Positions 1-13,200 of a stretch of DNA of 64,000 nucleotides are shown piece after piece; position 1 is the stretch's first letter, and every line of letters starts with the position of its first letter. The translations under genes and the position numbers were made by a program. Below the pieces are notes generated by a model, which had not been told where the DNA came from, made no database searches, and saw only the letters and a program-made list of their open reading frames with translations. The DNA is from Pithys albifrons albifrons (taxonomy: Eukaryota > Chordata > Aves > Passeriformes > Thamnophilidae), in assembly GCF_047495875.1 (NCBI RefSeq), contig NC_092465.1, positions 6,993,160 through 7,057,159 on the forward strand. Reading direction: 5' to 3'.

Positions 1-1061
1 AAGAACTGGCTTCTCCAGAACTCCACAAACAAATTACAAATTAAGCTGCTCCCAAGTGCAATACAACCTCAGGCCTTTGGTCTGCCCGACTCTATCAAGC
101 ACACCAGCTCCATAAATGCTTGAAGAATAGAGCCATGTTCACAATGGGCTCACAGCATTCCCTCCTGGGATTCTACAAATCCCAGTGATGCACAGTTACC
201 AGACCCACAAACCCACAGCCAGATGAGAGGGGAGCAAGGGAGCATTTGGAATGAGGCACAATTTAAAGAAGCCCATTAAGACAGAGACATTTGAACCTGC
301 ACTTTGAAGCTCACGCTAGTTCTGTGCTTCACATGACATCTACTCGACTTCTCACTTTCAAAAAACCCCAAAAATTGCCATTAAGAAAGGAAAGCTCCAC
401 AGAGGAAAGCAGCAGGCCATGGGGAGCCATGCTGGGCCATAGGAAGCCTGGAGGCCTCCACCATTCCAACTGAAAGCCCCAGCAGCTCCCACTCCCACTA
501 GAGCAGCACACAGGCCTTAAATCCAGACTGCACTGAAATAAGTACGATTTCAAAGACAGTAAACTTGTAGGTCTGTGGAGTTCTAGGTGTTTGCTTTCTT
601 TGGGAAGAGCCATTTGACAGGAAAAACTATTTTACGAGATTTGGAGATCTCACAAGCCATGCCAAATCATTAATGCAGAACTGCCTTCAGAAACACAGCA
701 GTTTTATGTTCAGACTTATGAACACCGTGACTGAAATGACTGTTCTGGGCCAATGTGGCACAAGGACTGCAGGAATTTGCACTGCTGGATTTCCATCCTT
801 CTTGATTCTGAAAAGCACTTAAAGCCAAGATTCTTACCTGCACCTACAAAAGGAATGTGGATGTCCCTTCAAACCAAAGGTCTCAAACCCAAACTTGTAT
901 TCCAAAGTTATCCCTCTCCTATCCCTTTCTGTCACCGGAATGTAACAGTACATGAAGTCAGTGAGATTTAATTTAGGCTTAAAGCTCTTCCTATCTACTG
1001 AGCTCCCATCCTTACATTAATAACCCTTGAATTTCAAGATATGAAAGGCAGCATTACTTAC
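1..1061 (-). other. CCNT2: CCNT2 intron 7 (partial)
   Basis: No exon was recognised on either strand. A CAG/GTAAG-like donor at about 833-840 on the minus strand has no cyclin T coding sequence before it. Short ORFs on both strands look random. Confidence 0.7.
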
Positions 1062-1225
1062 CATCCAGTAGCTCTAAAGTAACTGAAGGATCTACATATT
1101 CCCACCAGTGTTTCCCATCGGTCGATACTGGAATCTCCCAGTTGGACCACTTGCAGGCCAAGTGAATGCACACACATGCTATCACTGTGGGCTTGTATTG
1201 AAGGCAGAATGTAGTGAGGTGAAGA
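1062..1225 (-). CDS. CCNT2: CCNT2 coding exon 7 (last one in window)
   Basis: 164 bp, residues 193-246, from [20 protein letters not shown] to [16 protein letters not shown] text (read here as [18 protein letters not shown]) ending LELLD, plus one base of the next codon. The acceptor is CAACAG and the donor GTAAGT. The expected next exon (ELTHEFLQ-type) was not found between 1 and 1055, so it lies left of the window. Confidence 0.96.
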
Positions 1226-4200
1226 CTGTTGCACAAATTTTGTAATGAGGAACCAAAGGAAATCAAACATGTAAAACAGAAAATCCAAACAAATCAACCA
1301 TTAACACACAGAACGAGGTAACTCGTCAAGCAATATCAGTTAAACATTTTGCTGAATAAGTTCATAAGGTATCTTTCTGCCCTGAGAAAACAAAGGGCAG
1401 GGTATTTATCTGGTACGAAAGTTTAATTTGTTTTTGCTATCAAAAGTCTGATGAATAGTAAATAAATTTAACAGTTATCCTACTGTATTTCAGCACTAAA
1501 AAGAGAGAAGTATAATATAATAAATTAAAACTGCAGCAAAAGGCACAGAGCTGATTATGCAGCCTCTAAATGAGACAACCAGAAGGTCCCCAGCAGTTCC
1601 ACAGAAGCCAGGTGAATTTCTTGTGGGCTTTGCTTTCACAGGCCTGGCTTTGTGACATTCATGAATTTGTATTCAGCTTCCAGCTGGCAGCAGCACAAAA
1701 CAGTGGCTCATGTCACTGCCTGAGCACAGCTTAACAGCTGCTTAAGTACAGAATCCTGCCCATCAAGGAACCACCAGGATTGATTTTTTTTATTTTGTAC
1801 AGTTCTAATAACCCACAGATATTGCTTAAAAACTATGTACACAAAACGTAATCCTCTTAAACTAAACTCAAAGTTGTTTTGCAAGAAGTAAATTGAAGTA
1901 ATCAAGAAATCAAGACTAAACTCTGCTCTCCATTTCTTTCTATGACAGGCAATGTATACAAAATACCCATCTGAAATCCTAGAATTTTACATTTATCTGA
2001 GTACTTAAGTTTTAAAATTAGATACTAAGATTAAAAAGCTGTTTTTAAAAGAAAGAACATTGGGCTTGTACTAGTCTATCTAAAAAGAAAAATCACCTAG
2101 CTGAAAAGAACTTAGGCCCACTACAATTTTATATGTTAAGATTGGATCAATGTATTTAAAGTTAAGAGAAAACTGCCATTAACTACAAGTGTAAACTAAA
2201 AATAGTTTTGTACTTACCAAGATGCTCGGGTTTCTAGGTTAAGTTTATCTCTGTAATCTTTAGCTGCTATTCAGGCTACCAATTTTACTTATGCACTCAC
2301 AATCGAGAAAAAGTCATCAGAAAGCAGCACTACACTTCTCATTGTGCATTTAACCCCTTTGTGCCACGAGGCCCTTGTCCAATACACCGCACTGCAGGCG
2401 GGCAGGAACCACCACTGGAGGTGGCCCAGTCTCCCGCTGCAACAAGGGTAAGACACATGGAGGGGGCCCTGCAGTAAAGGAAGCTATAGTGTGCTACAAC
2501 AGTGCAACAAAGAGGTTCAGGATAACAACCTGTTGGTAGCCATGAAATAGGATGTCTGTGCCAAATCCTTGCTTGCTGTAAGAAAAGAAAAACAGAGAGG
2601 TTAAAGATCTGCACTAACTCGTCAGCTTCATTCCAAAATTAAAGCAGTTTTTACCTTACAAAACCACTGCTGGGTGTTTCTACAGAACTGATCTGAATTT
2701 AGCTAACTAGCCTTTTAAGTAATATTTTCTGAGACACAGAAGGCCCTTACACTCAGTACTGGAGCTGGACCAGTCACTCCACTCACTGCCCCTCCCTCTG
2801 TACAACCCACTGAACAGTTTTCCTCTGCTGATCCACCCGTCCAGTGCCTCATAGGTGAGCCCTCTCCTCTGGGAAGCACTGCTTCCCAACCCTCTCCTGG
2901 AGGGGATCCCTGCCATAACCTGGGCTGCAGAACAGCACCATCACAGCCAATTCACAGCACAGTGCCCGTCCTGCCCTCTGGGAGGAGCACGGCAGGACAC
3001 CCTCCCACCCCACACCTCCCCCAGAACAGCCATGGCTCTCTCCCAAAGTCCTACACCACCACAAGCCCCCAGGCTAGAGGGTAAAAAAATTCACTTTTCT
3101 ACTCCTTGTAATTAAGAGCAATATGCTCATAACTTTTTGCTCCACGTTTGTTAAACCTATGGCAAAGCTTTGATAGAAAACAACTTTATTTTAGTTAGTC
3201 AGGGAGAAAACAAACCAAAGCACAGGACTGCAACATGCCAGAAAGGAAAAGCTACTGATCAGGCTGTTACAGCCAAGTGGTGCTGACCCCTGCAGTGACA
3301 CCCCAACTCCTCACTCAGGTAAGAGAACTTACTGTAACATGCATTAATGGGATAGCTGGGCACAAGGGGTTTAACCGCAGATTGAATGCAGCCTTCATTC
3401 AATTCTTACTTTGACACTATCACTTGAAATCAGTGCTACCTGCAGAGAGTGTATTGTTGAATTTTATGTCAAAGGGAACATTGTTAAGCTTTTATTTTAA
3501 TCATAATAATAATAATAGTAATAATTCCATTAAGTCTGAGAAATACTACAGCAGCTTTTAAAATTTAATTTTTAAAAAGCATAATAAAATGTGATTTAAC
3601 TCAACTTCTAATGATTGCCAGGGAGTACAAGTCAGATTTGGCCCCACAGTGCCATAGTCCCAGAAGAATGTGGCAGTAGCAAGGCAACAGGATCTGTTCC
3701 TACACACAAATTCTACTAATCCATAATAATCAGACGGTCAACTGACAGTGTGTTATACTGTAATATTTAGTTTGCAAACTAGATGTTAGATAATGACAGA
3801 GTTCAACTTCTTCCTTTCCCTCCCATCTAAAGAAACGTTAAGGTGGAATTACAAGAGAAAGGGAAACGAGACTGTCAAAACAAATGAAAACACACAATGG
3901 TTGAATGAGACTCAAATTGATGTCTTGCTCTTCATTTTTCATCAAAGCAATGTCTAAAATATCTTCAATGATTTATATACTCTGTAAAATTACATGTTTG
4001 AATTAAGGGACCAGGACCAAGAAGCTTCTCTACTCTCACTGAAATGTCCCTTTTGAACAAGGAAGAAAAGCAGATGCCACAAAGCTTCTATTAAACATCA
4101 GCTTGGAAGTTGAGTAAATCAAAACATATACCTGGAAAAAAAGAATCACATCTTGAAACACACATTTTGGCCTCAAACAAAGTTAATGTGCTAAATACCT

Positions 4201-7200
4201 TACCTGTACTACAAGTAGTATAATACTGTGTTCAACTTATTTACAGCTAAATAATTGCCAAAACCACCAAGAAATGTCAGCTCCCCACTAAAGCCTTTGA
4301 TAACACAAGGCCCAGCTGAAAACATCTGTCCCAAACTCTTCTGTCTGGAACAGCTCTGGTTTAGCAGAATCCATCACAGAAATTTAAGCTAATGAATTTT
4401 GGTTCCTACATTTTGGTGTTTTATTTCCATTACAGTAATGAAAAGTGCATCTCCAGATTCAAATCATCTTGAAGCAGAGACTAAAACAAGCCAGCAGAGC
4501 TGCTCTTATAACTCACAAGCCGCAGGACCGACGGCTACAGCACCAGCCATTACTGACCACTTGGAGGGATTGGAAACACCCATCCTGTCTCACTGCTGCA
4601 GAAGCAACCATAAGGCAGGGGATCACTAAAGCAGGAATCAGCACTGTGCAACAGGACTTCCTGTCCAATGCACCTTCCAAGAGGCCGTCTCCAAGGAACT
4701 GCCAAACTGTGTTTTACTGGGCACAGCCACACAATCCAACCGGTTGCAATTCCAATATATCTAAGTCTTTCCGTCAACACAGCCTATCTTGGATCTTGGG
4801 ATACTCAAGCAAATGTGACTGGCAAGTTCCCCTCAGGAGGGTGGTAGGTGGCTATGCCTGGACCCTGCCCACATTTGGGAGCATTCCCTGGATGGAGGAG
4901 ACTGCAGAAAAGCCAGGCAGCATCAGGAGAGGGAAACTTGCTGAAGTCCTTCTGGCAAAAGGAAAAGAGGCGCAGGCCATGGGGCATTCAGGTCTGAGCA
5001 GTCCTGGTGGCTTTGCTTTCTTTAAAGTATGTAAACCTTGGGATTAGGCCTGTAAGAGCCTGGAATCAGGGTTAAGGATGTGAAGGCCACCTGAAGCAAT
5101 GCTGGAGTACTGCTGGTATTTCAGATCTTTCCACACCACTCAGCACACTAAGATTTAAATTTTCCTCATGAGAATACCCTCTGATGCATTTTCACCTCCT
5201 CTTCTGCTGACCTTGTCTTTCTCAGCCTGATTGAACCCATGGCACCTGTGCACACAGATACTATGGTATGTTTGAAGGATCCGATAGTGCAATTTCCACA
5301 AAAGATTAGTAAGGATCATGGGTGTACAAGGTACCTGGAAACCTGCAGAGCAGCGAGAACAATCCTAGAAATCCTTGAGATCCCATCTTCAGTTCCAAAA
5401 TGTTGTGTTCCAACACAGAAAAAGGAATGGCTGAAGACCTCCCAAGATGGAGACGATACAGATTCCTCCCCTTCAAGTTCTACCAGAAGCAGGCTGAGAA
5501 CAACTTATTCTGCATCAGAGCTTAAGAGGACCATGTCATGGTCTCAGCACTAAAGCAGCTTCACTGCTGATCATTCAACAAGCACTGAAGCCAGCAAGGG
5601 AGTTTAACAACAGAACTGTTTTTGGTGTTTTAGTGGGTTTTTTCCTCTTCTCTTCAGTACTGGAGCCTTCTGGAATGGGCACTGAAGCTTCTGACAGGCC
5701 CTCACACATTCACTGCCTTCAGATTCCTTAGAGGACCTGTGGGATCCTAAGGAATGATGGTTCTGTCTCCTCTTCTCAGTCTCTTGACACTGAGGAAGAA
5801 TGGTGCAGAAAAAAGACTAAGCCCACACCATTTTCCTGGCCTGCTGTACTGACCAAACTGTAAAGATGGAACAATTCCATTAACCCACGAGTCTCTGAAC
5901 ACCAGCAGGAGTAACTCGATACCATGTGACTGAACATGACCCAGTCATTATGTATCCATCCAGTCATCCTCTACCTACAGTGACCCACGTTGTCTCATAC
6001 TGCCTTCAAAAAGGCTTTCAATCTTAAAGAAGAATTCAACTTTTTCTTTAGTTGTATGTTGAAGCCATTATGTTTATCTGCACCAATTCCCACTTACTAG
6101 ATCCTTTTCAGCTTCCAGCAACTGATTCTGGTGTGCCATTATGAGACTAGACAAGTTTTCTGACAGAGGACTTGGCTGAACCTTTCAAGCATCATCAATA
6201 GAACCTGAGGTTTTTTTGAATTTTTTTCATTTGGTTTAACACTGACAAGTCTTAGGGATATTTTGAAAACTTCAGAACTGAAATAGCTGAGTGTTGCATC
6301 TACTGATTAAAAACCACACTGTCCAATAAATAAATGTTCAGGGACAGAGAACTAAACTCATACTGTATCTCTGAGGATACATCACTGTCCCCCGAGTCCA
6401 TCTCTGTTCTCTCAATACATAACACCAATGTTCCATGGAATTATTCTGTCCTTGGCTACAGATCTCATGCTTGATGTTTCAAATGAATGCATTTATTTGT
6501 TTCCCTATTTTTTTTCCTTTTTTCTTTAAAATATTAGGCACTCCAGTCTTGTTTTCAGTCTACACCATTCCTAGGAGAGGCTGCCAAGGGTTCCACTTGC
6601 ACACACACTCACTAAGGGGCACAGCTACTTCAGTCAACAGGTTTTCAAGCACCACACCTATCACAGTCCCTTTGCACCACTCCTTGAGGTACATGGACTT
6701 TCAGCTCTCGCCGAAGTCTTCATATTTCAAGACTTGACATAATTTTAGAATTCCAAGTATTCTTTTAAGTCTGCTGACATTTAGCTTTAAAAGGTCAAAT
6801 TAAAAAATTAGCAGTACCTTCAAAGTGTGCATTTTGTCAGTACAAAGAATGAGCACACCAAACACAAAGGGAAGAGCTGAACTGTCAGAGTGGCATCTGC
6901 CCCTGACCAAAGGAAACACAGTTTGTGTGGCAGTGTCCCCTCCTCCTTGCAGGCTCCAGTCAAACACACCCACTAATGTGGAAATCCTGAGGAGTGCAGC
7001 ATTGACTGCACCCTTCTTACAGCCCAAATACTGGACACAAGTGCAGGGGCTCCCACAAACCAGGGACAGCTGCTCACATTTATACTGCCCGACAGCGAAG
7101 AAATCCCAAAGCAAAACCCTACAGAGCTGCTGATGCCGAATACCGGGACTTTAGATGTAATTACACTCATGCACCAAGTCACAACCACTTCTGGACAGAA

Positions 7201-10200
7201 AGCAGAGGATCATTATCTTACACCAAGAACAGCAATAAAGCTACTTTATATGCAAACAAATTACAGCACCAGCCCTATTCAGATTCTGCAGACACTGCAC
7301 CAGGAAGCTACTTGAAAATAAGAGATATTCTTCTTTCAAAGAACACCAGGAATTCCAGTTACTACAAAACAGATCTAGTTAACATGACTAAGTTGTACCT
7401 AACTTTTGTATGTTTTACAGAGGGAAGTAAAAACACCAAAAACTTTGAAGCACTTAACTTTGCATTTTTCACTGCAAAACCAGCCAATGACTAAAGGGTA
7501 ACAGCCACAGTCCAATAATTTCCAAACACTTCTTACGTAAGGAACATAATTAAAGTGAAAAGCTTATTTTAGGTGTTTTTACAACTGATTCCTGATTTTC
7601 TTCATCCTCCATCGTTTTAGAGGATTATTTAAAGTTTTTTTAAAGCTCCAAAGGAAAACAATTTAAGAATTAAAGAAGGTGTGCCAAAATGCCACAAAAA
7701 TACTAAAGAACAAGACAGGTTTCTAGCCAGTCACATTAATGAGCTGCATCCAAGTCTGAGGATGTGTTTAACAAAAGGTTTGGGGCTTTGTGCTACCACC
7801 CAAAACAAGCAAGTACACCAGGCTCCAGAAAAACAATTAGTCACATCTTTTAAGTATTTGCATGTGACAGCAGACTTGCTATGCACTCTTTTTATCCCTC
7901 AGCTCATTACCTAAAAAGACTTGCTAAGAAAAAAACCATTAGCACTAGCCATGAGCCAAGAGGCAGCCTAAACTTCCCTTGGTAGAACTGCTTCAGAGTG
8001 AGAATTACCAGCTCAGAACACACCGAGCAGCCAATCACTGCTCAGCTCCTCACTGCTTCTGTCATTCAAAACATGGACCAGGTATTACTAAAATCAAAGC
8101 TAATAAGAAAACAAAAATATTATGAAGGACAGAGAACTGGACTCTTAAACAATCTCTAAAGGCAAAGAACAAGCTTTGAGTAACTGGCTTTAAATATACT
8201 CTTTGGATAACACTTGGTGAAGATCATATTACACAAATAACTTTACTTTCAAGTTTTACTAGAAAGGTAAAAAAAGGACTTACAGAAGTGGTTAAAAGTC
8301 ACTGACCTCTCACTAATTGTGTACATTTCACAACATCTGTGTGTGGATGTTCAATGGTAATCTCAAAACCTGAAGAGTTACAAATACATTTTAGAATTAT
8401 ACATTTGCATCTGCAAAATAAAAACCCAACCCCCTTATGATTCCCCACCAACCTAAAATACTTACTAAATCTTTGCACTGCAGAACCATTTAAATGCCTT
8501 TTATTCTGTAGCTTTTCATACTTTTGAAGGGCAGATGGTATAGCTACTTCATGATCAGTTAGTAAAGTGTCTCTTCAGGAATCTCAATCCTGTATATATC
8601 TATAACCTGGGAAAGTGCTGTATGTTTAAGGTTGGATATATCTGAACGGTTTCTAGCACATTAATAAGTCAGTAAAAACTGTACTGCAGACATGCACTTT
8701 ACTCATTGATTTCTAGGACTGAAAGCAACTTGCATCCATGGAATTACAAATTAAGTCGATTTGTAGGTCAGTGACTTAAAAAGCCTTTGTTTATGATGCT
8801 ATTTTAAGCATTAGGTCACTACTGTGAGCTATTTTTTTTGCACAATATACTCAAAGTGGTACTTAAGAATATCTGAGCAATTCTGTGCTCTCAGGCCTGC
8901 CAGCTTTGACTGTCTCTACGGTATTTTATAGTCTGAAGTAGTTTTTATCAGAACATTCCATTTCAAATTTTGCAATCACCTGAACTACCCTGCTCAATGA
9001 CATGAGGGTCTTTGTGGAAAGGCAAGACAAGGAAGAGCACTTGGTAGAAAGCTCTTCCAACTGTTTCAGGACACACACAGAGCTAACCCAGCATGTCACC
9101 TTGCACAAGAAATATCAGTGTAATCACTGCTTTGAAGTAAAATCTATTTGGAAGCCTAAACATTTCTAACTCAAACTGTCAGAACTACCTACTTCCTAAG
9201 TATAGATGCACCTTTTTACTCCAAAGTGAACTGCTAATACCAAACTAAATTCACAGGCCCAAAGTTATACACAAAAACAGTAAAATTCCAGTGTATCAAC
9301 AGCACATAAAAATCCAGTTACTTGGGTCCCAATTACTCCATGGTAAGTTGCCTGCACAGGAGATACTCAGAAAAACATACCTAAAGTTTGAAGCATTATT
9401 GTTTCAAGTATAACCAGCTCTTGGGCCTGTTGAAGGTAAGCCTGAAACAAACAAGCACACAGGTGAAGATGCAGCAACCCCTTGTCTCAGAATTCCAATC
9501 CCACACTGCCTGACTGAACAGCAGCGCTGCCAGCACAGGACCAGCCCCCAGGCCAGTCAGAACTGACAGTTCAGAACACTCTAAGAATTACAAAGGTTTG
9601 CCAGGGCAAATCAACTCGAGCATCTCTGGGCAGGTTATTATTTACAAGTACTTTAAAAATACAGCTGGAGATGCTCAGCTGGCTTGTGGCTCAGGGAAGC
9701 AAATGTGAAACATAAAGTAAGTGGGCACTGTACAAACTTTGGCAAAAGAAAGGAACACCAATGTACAGCACAGGCAGCAGCTGACAACTGCAATCTCAAG
9801 TTTCACAACAAATATGAGTCTTTAATAAGCTGCATTAAGCAATACAAAATATTTAAATGGTGTAAAAACAAAAGGCTTTTCCTAGACTGCAGACAGCAAT
9901 AATCCAGTAAGACAATGTAACACTTCAGAAGATGAAGTGTCATCTGATCATCTTTAAAACCGCGACTTCCACCTACATCACTCTTTGTATCCAGTTGAGG
10001 CTCTTGAGGATGAAGACAGGCATTTGCTACTTTAATAACATGTTCAAGTTTCCGTGGCTGTTCTTCCACTTTTGCAGCCAAAAACAATGCCGTAGGAGAC
10101 ATTATCTGAAGAAGAAAAACACATGTGGATTTTGTTAACTTTTTACAAGCAAGACTTGAATTTTTATGGAGACCCTAAACTAATAAATAGAAAAGTTCAA

Positions 10201-13200
10201 GAAGTTGATTTGTGGCTTTTTTTCCCCCAGTTTTGAAGTCGTGTAAGGCAACAAAAATATAACTAGTCCTGTTTTATTTTATAACTGATGTAATCCTCCC
10301 AGCAGCACAGGGAAGAAGTACCATAATGCTAAATTACATTTATGAGTAAGAAGTCTGAGGTCAAACTAATTCTAGTTCAACACAGGAAAAATAATTTGGT
10401 CCAGAAGAGTTAGTCACACTAGAACAGGCTGTTTCAAGTTAAATATACTTCGTGGGAAAGTTCATCCAATTCCTTGCACAGAGCGAGTCATTACACCATC
10501 TTTTCAGTAAAAGCAAACCAGCTGATCACAAGTTCTGCTAACGTTTGATTCTCCTAAAGAGTAAGAAACTTTGCACAGAACTTTACTAAATCCAGCTTGT
10601 TATACAAACATAGGATGTGTGAGTAAAAGAAACTTAATATATATATTAATTTTTAATAGGTATATATATATATAAACTTAGAAATTTTACTATATACCCA
10701 GCAGTGTCTGGAGAACAAACCACAAGAATTCATAAAAGATGAGTTATATCAAATGTTGCTAAAGACTATGCATTACATTTAAAGATGAAATTTAATATAA
10801 AACTCTAAGTGTCATAAGCTGGCACCAAAACTCCCACTGGCAGTTCAGTATCACCCAGGAGTCAGACAGGAAGGAGAGTTTGTTGTCAGCCAGAACAGAA
10901 TGACTGATGTGTGCAGACACACAGCACAGCAAACCACAAAAGACTGAAGAAGAATTAGGTCCTCTTTGTATGCAAAAGTTGCCCATGTTGAACAGGAATT
11001 AAAATGGCAGCAGAAATCAGCTAGACACGAGCTGACTACAATGGTTAAAATTAAGCCAGTATAAAGCATTTATTCAGAGACTGAAGCAGCTGCTTGTCGA
11101 GCATTTAATTAATGCAAATAGTGCAGGTATTGGATTTCTCATTCACTGCCCAAACAGAACTGGACTGAAAGGGAGGAATCCACCCCCAAAGTCAGGTTTG
11201 CCTTCTTTTTATCAGCAAGCAGCCCTTTGTTAGGACAAAATGAAGCATGTTCTATAAAGATTTGCAAAACATGGAAAACTGCAGCAAACTGATCAGAACT
11301 GAGCATTTAAGGAATTAATTTTTAGAACCTTTCAAAAGTATTGAGAGTACTTTTTGCATCCTTAAATGACTTTGAAATGTGTGTCTGGATCTTAAGAAAA
11401 TCTTTAAAGTTGGCAGACTTGAAAACTGACACGCTGGGAAGGCAATACCCTTTGATGAGTAGAGGAGTGCCAGGAGAAATCTGGCATTCTGAAAACCCAA
11501 ACCACCCAAAACAAGTCACAGGGAGGAAATTTTACACGGGAGACAAAAAAAACTCTCCCCTGCTTTCTTTTTAAGGAGCTTGTAACTTGGGCCTTATGAA
11601 TGAAGTAAAAACCTGAGGTGAGGTGTTGCTGAACAAGGCTGTATTTACACTGTCATTTAAGACTTCTGATGATGCTTTAGAAGTTCCCAATCCCATTGCT
11701 TGAAGAAATGATTTGAAATTCTGGAAGGAAGGAATTCCCTTTGCTAGGAACACATTTCTTGAAATATGTCTCACTCTGGGAGACCAAACTTTTACACAGT
11801 CAGTGTGATGGAAAAACTTTCTGGAGTTCTGAAGGACAGAGTATCAACAGCTCTGAAGTGCCAGAAAATGTGTAAGATGCACAGCAGGACACACGAGTTG
11901 GGTTCAACACACACAGCATGGAAAGGTGTTTCACAGAGCAGACAAACTGTGAGGCAACAGCCCAGGCAAAGCTCCCTCACGTGGGGCTGTTTCATCCACA
12001 CAAACCCAGGCCTCTCCCTACTCAGTTTGTGGGTACAGTTATGCATATGTGGAATTTTCACAATTTTCCTTTCTGAAAAATCCACTTCAACAATCAGGGT
12101 GAAAACATTTCCATCTCCCAGGGGCATTCTTTGCAGCAAGACAATGGCCACACAAGTGATTCATCAGCAAACTCTCACTCACTATCCTCTGTGTCTGACT
12201 GCACCAAAGCCCTACTTCACTCCAGAAAGGCACCTTTATCAGGCCAACTTCAGGGGATCATCTGATTTATTGGAATGGATCACTCCTGGCCAAGAAGCCT
12301 CCACACTATTCCTGATCTCCAAGACCTCACATCAAATGCAGTTCTGGAGGCTGATTAACTGTAATGTAACTGGTTCACCAGAAATTTTTGTACAGCCCAA
12401 TTTTCTATTTCCTTCAAAAAGAAGTGTTGTCTTCTAGCCAAAGAATTTCAGGTCTCTGTCTTGCTAAGGACAAGGGTTCTAACTCCCAGTTTTGAGCAGG
12501 TCAGTATTTTTATCTTCCTTGGTATTTATTCAGAAAATAGACATCCTAATAAAGTCCCAGACTTGGCACACATGCAGTCTTCCATGAAAATGACACACCC
12601 TGCTAAGTGTACAACTGGCAAAGTTATTAAAATGCTTTCATTCACTTCCAATTCCCAAAAATGGCAAAAAAAGCAAAGCAGAACAAAAAGGCAAAATTAA
12701 AGACACATGCTTGACAAAGCAATATGCTTTCTATATATAATCATCTTAATCTCAAACAAAATAATTTAAAGTAATTAGCTGCCATGCACCCAAAATAGTT
12801 GTTAAGACTTGGAGAAATATCTTCAGAACAGACAGGATTTATGAAACTAAATCCTGGTTTCTACTAGCTCAGTATCTCAGAAAGCAAGTCCCACTGAAAC
12901 AGAAAAAAATCCCCAAACCCAAGAGCCTTAAGACAATCCAAGCAAGTGTCATTGGTAATTGTGGTATCAGCCCTTTTTCACTTAAAAAGCACAAGATACA
13001 GTGTAAAGACAAAGGCACGCTCAAACATCTCAGGATACATATGCAGCATGCACGGAGTTTTCTGAGCTGTCCTTGCCCTTTCAATGCCAATATTAGGATG
13101 TTTTTAGAGTTGATACAATTCAGTTTAAGACATTGATTGGTTCCAGTCTATGAGTGTTTTCAAGTTCAAACACAAAGAGCTGCAGGGGATTTTTTTATTA

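Larger units (their letters stand above)
1226..9976 (-). other. CCNT2: CCNT2 introns 3-6 (exons listed separately)
   Basis: Apart from exons 4, 5 and 6 the interval is AT-rich intron. A short (AAT)n tract lies near 3503-3527. Several moderate plus-strand ORFs at 4399-5553 have no recognisable domain. I recognised no CR1, LTR or SINE copy here, unlike the intergenic parts of the window. Confidence 0.6.

Noticed and set aside
833..880. Possible extra CCNT2 exon ending at a CAG/GTAAG-like donor
   Set aside because: The upstream translation does not resemble the next cyclin T segment, and no matching acceptor or phase fits.
4399..5553. Cluster of plus-strand ORFs (76, 200 and 104 codons) in CCNT2 intron 6
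   Set aside because: The longest opens at GTG rather than ATG, frames overlap each other, and no domain, splice or repeat family could be recognised.
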